Source of the DNA: Acidobacteriota bacterium
GTDB taxonomy: Bacteria; Acidobacteriota; Terriglobia; Acidiferrales; UBA7541
Assembly: GCA_003224515.1 (NCBI GenBank)
Contig: QHZC01000316.1
Span: forward strand, 5,627 to 19,137
Direction of reading: 5' to 3'
DNA length: 13,511 bases
Below, piece after piece: positions 7,363-12,969 of this stretch (position 1 is the stretch's first letter; every line of letters starts with the position of its first letter). A model generated the notes under the pieces. The model had not been told where the DNA came from. It searched no databases and worked only from the letters and a program-made list of their open reading frames with translations. The position numbers and the translations under genes were made by a program.

Positions 7363-8997
7363 TCACATTTCGCGATAGTTCAGCAGGACAAGGCCGATCA
7401 GGGCGATACAAAGCGGCCAGAGGCGGGCCATGACGTTTCGCGTTTGATTCTCGGTGGGGAGACGCAGTTCCAGCCAGCGCGAACAGCCCGCGGTTACAGC
7501 CAGAATCGCGAGCGGGATGTGACTTAGCTCGGCGAGGACTTCTTCCTTGACGTTTCCTAGGCTATGGGAATGGGTGAGGAGCAAAGCGCCGGAAACAGCG
7601 ATGAGGACAGGAAAGACCAGCCGAACGCGGCCGGAGGCGACGCGGCCCGTTTGCACGCGCCATTCAAAAATCGCCAGCGCTATTACGAGCACCGCGAAAA
7701 AACGATGTAGCAGGACTTCGGGATCTGCAAGAGTCGCCCAGAAACCGATGGGCCCGAGCGGCCAAGTCTCCGGATCGCTGCGGAGAAATAGAAATGCCGA
7801 GAGGCCGAAGAAGGCGAGCGGCCAATTGCGCGCCCAGGAGACTTTCCCCGCTTGCGCGACCAGTGCCAGCAGTCCCATCGCCAGAACGACAATGCCTGCC
7901 CAGTGATGGTTGTACTCGGACCAAGCCTTTTCGGCGGGAGTGTTCGGGCGTATTCCAGTTTGGCCGGGAACGAAGGATTCGGTCGAAAGCGAGCCAACTT
8001 CGAAGGCTTTTTTCTGAGCGGCGTATACGTCCTCAGGCAGCTCTTGAACAGATGGACTGGCAAATCTTGGCGAGCGTGGAGACATGCGGGCGAAGATTTC
8101 TTGACCGCTGACGCGATCGTTGGCGAGATCCGCGGCGGGAGGAAGTGAGGTGAGTGAAGCGGCGGTGAGGATCACGGTGATGCCGATGCCAATTTCGGCT
8201 TCGCCGAAGCGTTTCAGGCTCGCGAGAATGGAGCTGGCCGGTCCGCGGCGGACGAGCTGAAAATTGAGCGCGCCGAGAAACAGCAAGAGCCCAAACAGAA
8301 GCACCTTGGTGGCAACCATTGCGCCATAGGAAGTTCCGTAGACGCCCTTGAATGAGCCAACGTAAGCAAAACCCAACACCAAACCGGCAGAAGCGAGCAC
8401 AGCAACACTCACCAGCGCGAGTTGCGAAAATCTGGCGCTGAGTTGGCGCGCGAAGTCGGGAGCCGGCGCTCGCCGGATGGCGATCAGCAAGTACGGCAGG
8501 CCGCCAAGCCAAGCGGCAGTGGCGGCTTGATGCAGAGCGGTGAAAGCGACAAGCGGCACGCGATAATCCAGGCGAGCCGTAGAGTGGCTGGTCATGACCG
8601 AAGAGGCCATGATGGCGGCTGCGGGAAAAAGCAGATCGGCGTAGCCGGTTGAGCGCCCTGCGGTAGTAAGAGCGATGACGGTGAAAGCCGCCACGATAGC
8701 AATTGCACCGGCGAGGACGAAATTTGCGCCAGCGACTTCGCCAAGAGACATGTCGGCGGACTGCCGCAGAATCAGCGAGTTCGCGAGGACGTAGGAAATC
8801 TGCATCAAGGCCAGTGCGATCGCCGAGCGTCGAATCCATCGCAAACAGGCTTGTTGGATCGCCGCCGAATCTTCTTTCGCGTGGCGGATGACGAAGATCA
8901 GAAAAACAATCCCGCCAATCGCGAGGGACTGAAATGTCAGTGTGGCGCCGCGGAACAGGACGGAGAGGAAACCGAAGACTTGAAGTAAGCGAGCCAT
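7363..8997 (-). CDS. copD: CopD family copper transport/resistance membrane protein
   Basis: Polytopic inner-membrane protein of the CopD/PcoD/YcnJ family, thought to pass copper across the inner membrane together with periplasmic CopC. It has 544 residues and about a dozen hydrophobic segments. The CopD core spans about residues 90-285: H156 with AAWLGGLPYLL (161-171), then ATKVLLFGLLLFLGALN (229-245) and the conserved region around E266. Residues 290-365 are a hydrophilic loop. The C-terminal part (366-544) adds further membrane helices with His residues (H431, THSHS around 476-478, H493). This makes the protein longer than a minimal CopD of about 300 residues; the extra C-terminal membrane domain could bind metal, but that is inference. 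The ATG at 8997 lies 9 nt after the CopC stop, so the two are surely co-transcribed. The family is clear, though the direction of copper movement is not decided by sequence. Confidence 0.88.
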   Translation of the reverse strand: MARLLQVFGFLSVLFRGATLTFQSLAIGGIVFLIFVIRHAKEDSAAIQQACLRWIRRSAIALALMQISYVLANSLILRQSADMSLGEVAGANFVLAGAIAIVAAFTVIALTTAGRSTGYADLLFPAAAIMASSVMTSHSTARLDYRVPLVAFTALHQAATAAWLGGLPYLLIAIRRAPAPDFARQLSARFSQLALVSVAVLASAGLVLGFAYVGSFKGVYGTSYGAMVATKVLLFGLLLFLGALNFQLVRRGPASSILASLKRFGEAEIGIGITVILTAASLTSLPPAADLANDRVSGQEIFARMSPRSPRFASPSVQELPEDVYAAQKKAFEVGSLSTESFVPGQTGIRPNTPAEKAWSEYNHHWAGIVVLAMGLLALVAQAGKVSWARNWPLAFFGLSAFLFLRSDPETWPLGPIGFWATLADPEVLLHRFFAVLVIALAIFEWRVQTGRVASGRVRLVFPVLIAVSGALLLTHSHSLGNVKEEVLAELSHIPLAILAVTAGCSRWLELRLPTENQTRNVMARLWPLCIALIGLVLLNYREM

Positions 8998-9006
8998 GAA
9001 TCTCGA

Positions 9007-9402
9007 TCAGGACTGCGTGACAGCGAACGGGATTTCACCTCGCGTGATGTGACCGTCGGAGGCCAGCACTTGCCAGCGGAGGCGGTAGGCTCCGGCGGTC
9101 AAGCCCGTGGCCTGGGCCGAGAGCGTATCCGTAGGAGTATGTTTGCTGATTTCGAGCGGCTGCGCTGAGCCGTCCGGACGAATCAGCGTCAGGCGAGAGC
9201 GTACCGCATCGATTCGGACATTGAAGCGGAGCTTGATTGGGACGTTCGGTCCCGATACCGCGCTTCTCAGAGGAGGGTATGATTCGAGAAGGACCGCATG
9301 CGCGACGGCTGGAGCAACGATCAAAAAAGGGGCGGCCGTGGCGAACAGAATGAGGGCACAAAAATTTCGAGGATCTGGCCGCATGACCTTCTTCTTCGTC
9401 AT
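9007..9402 (-). CDS. copC: CopC domain periplasmic copper-binding protein
   Basis: Small secreted Cu(II)-binding protein of 131 residues. Residues 1-34 form a signal peptide (hydrophobic core about 14-33, ending APAVA), and cleavage there leaves His35 as the new N-terminus (HAVLLESYPP). N-terminal His plus Asp116 and His118 in the ASDGHITRGEIPF motif form the CopC histidine-brace Cu(II) site. The Met-rich Cu(I) site of Pseudomonas CopC is absent, so this is the Cu(II)-only type. The Ig-like beta-fold length is normal. Start is uncertain between the ATG at 9402 and the ATG at 9384; both keep the signal peptide, and neither has a strong ribosome binding site. First gene of the copC-copD operon. 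Confidence 0.9.
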   Translation of the reverse strand: MTKKKVMRPDPRNFCALILFATAAPFLIVAPAVAHAVLLESYPPLRSAVSGPNVPIKLRFNVRIDAVRSRLTLIRPDGSAQPLEISKHTPTDTLSAQATGLTAGAYRLRWQVLASDGHITRGEIPFAVTQS

Positions 9403-9450
9403 GAATGGCGAAAAGCTCCGTGGAAATTGGGCTTCGACTGCTGGAAGAAA

Positions 9451-9479
9451 ATTATACAGAAGCCGTGGTGGATTGCTAT
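9451..9479 (-). promoter_or_regulatory. Possible promoter of copC-copD
   Basis: On the minus strand a perfect TATAAT (9456-9451) lies about 50 nt upstream of the copC start. With a 17-bp spacer the -35 position reads ATAGCA, a poor match, so activation by a regulator is plausible. I see no clear copper-regulator box. Confidence 0.35.
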
Positions 9480-9574
9480 TTCATTCGCGCCCCTACGCGG
9501 ACACGGCTGTCGTTTCGTCCCGCGGATGACCGAAGGAAATTCGGCGGCGAGACCCAGGCTGAGGCCCGTCGAAA

Positions 9575-9757
9575 TCACTCGTGTGAACTTATTTCGTTGC
9601 TGTGATTCCAGTCGATGGTTGGATCGGACGCAGGATCATGTTCGATTTCAGGGGCGTTGGTCTTATCCAGCTTTCGCTGCGCGCGCTTTTCTTCCTTCAT
9701 CTTGCGCTTCTCGATGCGCTTCATTTCTTTCTGCCGCTTCTGGAATGTCGTGGTCAT
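9575..9757 (-). CDS. Small charged protein of unknown function, 60 residues
   Basis: I chose the ATG at 9757 because it follows a strong ribosome binding site (GAGGAGAGG, about 4 nt upstream). Sequence read upstream in the same frame is Arg/Ala-rich and does not look coding. Residues 6-34 form a Lys/Arg/Glu-rich, probably continuous charged helix (FQKRQKEMKRIEKRKMKEEK and on); residues 38-60 are acidic (EIEHDPASDPTIDW). There is no signal peptide or membrane segment, so it should be cytoplasmic. A basic helix with an acidic tail would suit RNA or ribosome contact, but that is only inference. It lies 76 bp downstream of the RRM gene on the same strand and may share its transcript. I do not recognise the family. 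Confidence 0.7.
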   Translation of the reverse strand: MTTTFQKRQKEMKRIEKRKMKEEKRAQRKLDKTNAPEIEHDPASDPTIDWNHSNEISSHE

Positions 9758-9833
9758 AAGCCTCTCCTCACAGCAGAGTGCGGCGAGGGTCCTGGCCCCT
9801 GCCGTCCAGCCCATCATCCATGAAAAAGGAAAC

Positions 9834-10232
9834 CTACCAGCGCGGTTCGCGCGGCTGGCGCGCTGATTCACGGTAATCTTCGTTCGAAAAACGGTCGCGT
9901 CCGCCGCCCTTGCCGCGTCCACCACCGGGCCCGCGTCCTCCGCTCGGCCCCCCAAAACTCTTCGGACCGCGCGGCGGGCCACCTTCGCCCTTCGGCCGCG
10001 CTTCATTCACTTTCAAATTGCGCCCGCCAACTTCTTTTCCGTCGAGGGCAGTCATGGCTTGCGCCGCTTCAGCGTCGTTGGGCATTTCGACGAATGCAAA
10101 ACCGCGCGCGCGCCCGGTCTCCCGGTCCATGGCCATGTGAACGCGCGTTACCTGGCCGAACGGTGCAAACAACTCCCGCAATTCGCTCTCCGAGGTCTGG
10201 AAGCTCATGTTGCCCACAAATAAACTCTTCAT
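9834..10232 (-). CDS. RNA-binding protein with one RRM domain and Gly/Arg-rich tail
   Basis: Cytoplasmic single-RRM protein of 132 residues, like cyanobacterial Rbp and similar bacterial RRM proteins. These bind single-stranded RNA and are often cold- or stress-responsive. RNP2 is LFVGNM (4-9) and RNP1 is RGFAFVEM (43-50), both with the aromatic residues needed for RNA stacking. The fold ends near residue 79 (LKVNEARP). The tail from 82 to 132 is disordered, Gly/Arg-rich (SGGRGPGGGRGKGGGRDRF) and ends in Trp. The ATG at 10232 is preceded by AGGGAG 8 nt upstream. The open frame runs further upstream to 10337, but those residues are not part of the RRM and the ribosome binding site lies inside that extension. 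The next gene on the strand is the 60-residue charged protein. Confidence 0.9.
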   Translation of the reverse strand: MKSLFVGNMSFQTSESELRELFAPFGQVTRVHMAMDRETGRARGFAFVEMPNDAEAAQAMTALDGKEVGGRNLKVNEARPKGEGGPPRGPKSFGGPSGGRGPGGGRGKGGGRDRFSNEDYRESARQPREPRW

Positions 10233-10417
10233 CTTTAATTCTCCCTGTACTCTTCGAAGCACCACGGGCGCAGGATCTTGGTGAAGTGCCGCTTCCCAGA
10301 CACTACGAGGCGTTAGCCTGAAATTGGCTGAACTCAATGGAGGGAGGCCCGCAAAGCGCGCCCTTCAAGGAATCCAGGCAATTCTACTTCGGGAGTCTAC
10401 TTAGGGACATTATCATA
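10233..10417 (-). promoter_or_regulatory. Leader and possible promoter of the RRM gene
   Basis: On the minus strand TATGAT (10417-10412), overlapping GATAAT (10414-10409), could be a -10 box, with no good -35. Transcription from there would give a leader of about 170 nt. The leader has short self-complementary stretches: AGCC/GGCT around 10316-10330, GAAG/CTTC around 10280-10295, and the palindrome CTTCGAAG around 10252-10259. Long structured leaders are known for cold-shock and RRM genes, but no known element is recognised here. Confidence 0.3.
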
Positions 10418-10584
10418 CTTCTCCGCGAATGGCCGCATCTTCCTTTCGAGCCGGCCTCGGCAGCCGAGATGACGCCGCGGATGACGGTGACTGAGGCCGC
10501 TGGGAACGAGGAGTTTGTGGACGGTCCGGCGTGTGCCGGAGCAAATCGTGAAATTTGCCGTTCTTGGTTGTTGTTCCCAGGCGT

Positions 10585-10908
10585 TTTCCCCCGCGCTCTT
10601 GCGGGAAGAAATAGGCGGCAGGCCAGTCCGCTGATGCCTCCGCCGACGACCCCGAGGTCGTAACTCTCACCAGTATTTACCGGCTCTCCGAACGAATCCG
10701 CGCCTTCGCCGTCGCGCAGGCGATGGGCAAAAGTGAATGTTCCGTCGTGATTGCCGCGCATTCCCATGCGCGCGGGAGGGTAGTAGTCCGGCGCTCTTTC
10801 TGGAGCGAATTCATCGAGAGCAGCCGCGGCAAGCAGAGTCTCTGTTCCAATCCGTCCCCCTACGAACGTTCCTCCGACGCCGATGGCCACGCCGTTCAGA
10901 AAACCCAT
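10585..10908 (-). pseudogene. N-terminal remnant of a secreted FAD-dependent oxidoreductase
   Basis: The minus frame reads GFLNGVAIGVGG, then LETLLAAAALDEFAPER-like sequence (TETLLAAAALDEFAPERAP), DYYPPAR, GMRGNHDGTFTFAHRLRDGE and SYDLGVVGGGISGLA. This is the start of a large (usually above 600 residues) FAD/NAD(P)-binding oxidoreductase family with a Tat signal (normally RRDFLNG) and a Rossmann GxGxxG motif (VGGGISG at about 10624-10644). Here the twin-arginine part has changed to IYQMGFLNG. A one-base shift near 10618 moves the continuation (AAYFFPQERG) into another frame, and recognisable sequence fades by about 10555. The catalytic remainder, several hundred codons, is missing; the RRM gene and its leader occupy that space. 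The fragment starts about 40 bp after the stop of the gene at 10952 on the same strand. The family assignment is from memory of conserved motifs. It cannot make a working enzyme. Confidence 0.72.
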
Positions 10909-10951
10909 CTGGTAGATTAATTTGCAGGGACGCTGACAGTCGAGGGCCCGA

Positions 10952-11653
10952 TCATTTGTAGCTGGCCACAACTTCGCCGTTCTGAATACGCAAATCCGAA
11001 ATCTCTGAAGGCAGTTTCAGCTTTTCACGATTCTCGGGTGAATCCATGAGCCGCCGCACTGCCGGCTCGAGCGTAGACTGAGGAATCGGCAACGAGCCAA
11101 TCTGTCCGCTAAGGGGTTCAAAGTGCAAGTATCCGTTTTGCGCGCCCAGCCGGCATTCCAACTGCAGCGTCATGTCCTTTCCATGCACATCAAAGACAAC
11201 GTAGGCCTTTACCCGCTCGTCGATTAGTTGCACCTTGAGGTCTCGCACATTCGAACGCATCTGCTCGACTTCCCGCGGCGTCGGGGTCGCGCCGCCGGGA
11301 GCACCGTGTGCGCCTCCCGCGGGGGCCGGATTCGGCGCGTCATTGCCCGCCAGCGCCAAGTGCGTGGCCAGGTAGGAATTCAGTTCCGTTTCGTCCATGC
11401 GCAACGTCGCAGGTTGTCCGCTCGCGACGGCCTTTTCCACTTGTTCAAATTTTTCTTCCACGCGCGCGGCGGCCTGCGGGCTGGTCTCCACTAAGGGCGG
11501 CGGCGCTTTATGGAACAACAGAACGAGCGCGACGAGGGCAAACGTGTAGGTCGCCCAGCGGATGCTTCTGAAGATCCGCCTCCACGGGCTGGCGGGTGAT
11601 ATAGCAAGATGGACAAATTCACTCTGATCCGCCGGGGGAGCCGGTTGCGTCAT
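10952..11653 (-). CDS. Membrane-anchored protein of unknown function, single TM segment
   Basis: The protein has 233 residues. The ATG at 11653 follows an excellent ribosome binding site (AGGAGGG, 5 nt upstream). Residues 1-30 are cytoplasmic, about 31-48 form one membrane helix (IRWATYTFALVALVLLF), and the rest should lie in the periplasm. Residues 60-80 are a charged helix. After an element with LRMDETELNSYL (84-95) comes a Pro/Gly/Ala linker (105-127). Residues 128-233 alternate as beta strands (VRDLKVQLIDERVKAYVVF, then HFEPLSGQIGSLPIPQSTL). An ELN element, alternating strands and a GxLPIP turn recall membrane-anchored lipid-binding proteins of the YpmS/DUF2140 type. That resemblance is weak and not a functional claim. 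It appears monocistronic apart from the decayed oxidoreductase fragment downstream. Confidence 0.8.
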   Translation of the reverse strand: MTQPAPPADQSEFVHLAISPASPWRRIFRSIRWATYTFALVALVLLFHKAPPPLVETSPQAAARVEEKFEQVEKAVASGQPATLRMDETELNSYLATHLALAGNDAPNPAPAGGAHGAPGGATPTPREVEQMRSNVRDLKVQLIDERVKAYVVFDVHGKDMTLQLECRLGAQNGYLHFEPLSGQIGSLPIPQSTLEPAVRRLMDSPENREKLKLPSEISDLRIQNGEVVASYK

Positions 11654-11676
11654 GATTCCCTCCTACAAGAATTTTT

Positions 11677-11699
11677 GTCCCGTTGGGACGCGACGGGAC
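11677..11699. repeat. Perfect 7-bp inverted repeat upstream of the membrane-protein gene
   Basis: GTCCCGT (11677-11683) and ACGGGAC (11693-11699) enclose 9 nt that contain another GGGAC. On the minus strand the hairpin lies just before AAAAATTC and the ribosome binding site of the gene at 11653. The T-run is on the wrong side for a terminator on either strand, so an operator or leader stem is more likely. Confidence 0.45.
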
Positions 11700-11706
11700 A
11701 CCGTGT

Positions 11707-11829
11707 TCACGCCACATAGAAACCGTAGACCTCGGAAGCGTCCGCGACAAGAAACCCGCGTGTGCTAGAGGCTAATTCGGCAACTGCCCACTCGGGCGTG
11801 CCGCGGCGCTTCACAACATAGAGGAAATC
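11707..11829 (-). other. Short coding-like stretch without a proper start
   Basis: The minus frame between the stop at 11830-11832 and the stop at 11707-11709 reads like protein: DFLYVVKRRGTPEWAVAEL, then ASSTRGFLVADASEVYGFYV. It has no ATG, only a GTG at the sixth codon without a ribosome binding site. The frame before the upstream stop (IIPRPRKIAIRLAE) overlaps the start of the divergent reductase gene. It may be the tail of a lost gene or chance. I do not recognise it. Confidence 0.2.
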
Positions 11830-11869
11830 TCACTCCGCCAGGCGAATCGCAATCTTTCGTGGACGAGGT

Positions 11870-12670
11870 ATGATGCCTTCTGCGGACATCTCCATGACCT
11901 TACCCTTGAACAAACAGACGGCTGTGATTACTGGCGCGGGAAGCGCTGAAGGGATCGGTCTCGCCATCGCGCGGCGGCTGTATGCCGCGGGCGTGCGCGT
12001 GGTGATCACTTCCACCACGGGTCGCATTCATGCGCGCGCCCGCGAACTCGACGCCGGGGGCGAGGGAGTCCTTTCCTTCATTGCCGATCTCACTGTCGAA
12101 ACCGACGTGCAGCGATTTGTCGACTCCGTGCTCTCGCGTGCAGGCCGGATCGACATTCTGGTGAACAACGCGGGCATGGCGCAAACCGGGCGACCAGCGG
12201 AGAGTAAGCCGCTGATCGAGACCTCGTTCGCGGAGTGGCAAAACCAGATTGCGATTACTCTGCACACCGCTTTCCGCATGACCCGCGCCGTGTTACCTGG
12301 CATGACGGCCAACAAATACGGCCGGATTGTGAATGTTACTTCGGTGACGGGGCCGCTGGTCGGCAACCCGGGTTCCGCGGCCTATGGCGCGGCGAAGGCA
12401 GCGATGGACGGCATGATGCGCGCCGTCGCCATCGAAACAGCCGGCGATGGCATCACGATCAATGGCGTCGCCCCCGGTTGGATTGCAACGGCATCCTCGA
12501 CCGAGCGCGAAAAAATCGCCGGGCTTCATACGCCACTCGGCCGCGCCGGCACGCCGGACGAAGTGGCCGCTGCAGTTTGCTTCCTCGCTTCGCCCGAAAC
12601 TTCCTACATCACCGGACAAGTTCTGGTGGTCGATGGAGGCAACATCCTCCAGGAAAACAAGGGCGGCTGA
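11870..12670 (+). CDS. Short-chain dehydrogenase/reductase (SDR), FabG-like
   Basis: Cytoplasmic NAD(P)-dependent oxidoreductase of the classical SDR family, 266 residues. The cofactor loop is TGAGSAEGIG (21-30), two residues longer than the FabG TGASRGIG. D73 follows the fourth strand, NNAG is at 99-102, and the catalytic Ser158, Tyr172 and Lys176 are in place. Further on are GVAPGWIAT and the C-terminal SPETSYITGQVLVVDGG. The Asn of the SDR tetrad (FabG N110) appears to be Thr130 (QIAITLHTAF), so the proton relay may differ. Substrate is not predictable; 3-oxoacyl-ACP reductase is the likely automatic label but is not proven. Start could be 11870, 11873 (GAGG 4 nt upstream) or 11894 (GGA 8 nt upstream); all keep the Rossmann fold. 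It seems to stand alone, divergent from the gene at 11653. Confidence 0.9.
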   Translation: MMPSADISMTLPLNKQTAVITGAGSAEGIGLAIARRLYAAGVRVVITSTTGRIHARARELDAGGEGVLSFIADLTVETDVQRFVDSVLSRAGRIDILVNNAGMAQTGRPAESKPLIETSFAEWQNQIAITLHTAFRMTRAVLPGMTANKYGRIVNVTSVTGPLVGNPGSAAYGAAKAAMDGMMRAVAIETAGDGITINGVAPGWIATASSTEREKIAGLHTPLGRAGTPDEVAAAVCFLASPETSYITGQVLVVDGGNILQENKGG

Positions 12671-12701
12671 AACAGAAGTTCCAGGTCTTTTCGAAATCTT
12701 C

Positions 12702-12730
12702 TTGACTTTCGCTTTTTATTCGCCTACAGT
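12702..12730 (+). promoter_or_regulatory. Strong sigma-70-type promoter ahead of the polymerase gene
   Basis: TTGACT (12702-12707), a 17-bp spacer and TACAGT (12725-12730) are each one or two bases from consensus with ideal spacing. A start near 12737 would give a leader of about 233 nt before the ATG at 12970. No clear LexA-type palindrome overlaps it. Confidence 0.65.
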
Positions 12731-12736
12731 GCGGGC

Positions 12737-12969
12737 GGTAGAGGAAACGGGAAACGGGTGGCGCGCCGGCTTCATTGCCGACCAGGCTCTCACGAGACGG
12801 CCGCCGCCCGTTGAAAGTTCCGAGCCGTAAGCGGGGTGAGGGGTTGTCTCGAAAGAGAGATCCCTCGACTCCGGAAGCCGGCTGGATCGGCTTCTTTGCT
12901 CGGGAGACAGTATATGCGTCCCGCTTCCTTGTGTTGACCGCTTTGCGGTCACAGTCAACAGGAGCCGCC
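12737..12969 (+). promoter_or_regulatory. Highly structured leader RNA of the polymerase gene, class unknown
   Basis: Pairings read directly from the sequence, in order: 12753-12763 with 12802-12812 (11 bp, one G-U), enclosing CGGC/GCCG at 12767-12780; GAGGG 12838-12842 with CCCTC 12862-12866, enclosing TCTC-GAAA-GAGA at 12847-12858 with a GNRA tetraloop; GAAGCCG 12874-12880 with CGGCTTC 12888-12894; CGGGA 12901-12905 with TCCCG 12919-12923; and TGACCGC 12935-12941 with GCGGTCA 12945-12951 around a TTT loop. The last hairpin ends 8 nt before the ribosome binding site AGGAG (12960-12964). None matches a riboswitch consensus I can recall. It could be a cis-regulatory leader or an independent small RNA. 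The last hairpin lacks a U-run and so is not a normal terminator. Confidence 0.5.

Noticed and set aside
9405..9605. Plus-strand open frame of 66 codons between copC and the small charged protein
   Set aside because: It overlaps the probable copC promoter and the end of the 60-residue gene, has no ribosome binding site and no recognisable motif.
11677..11699. Inverted repeat as an intrinsic terminator
   Set aside because: The run of T precedes the hairpin on the plus strand and appears as A after it on the minus strand, so neither strand has stem then U-run.
12753..12951. A known riboswitch (cobalamin, TPP, SAM, FMN or glycine) ahead of the polymerase gene
   Set aside because: I could not find the conserved core sequences of these classes, and the downstream gene is unrelated to those metabolites.
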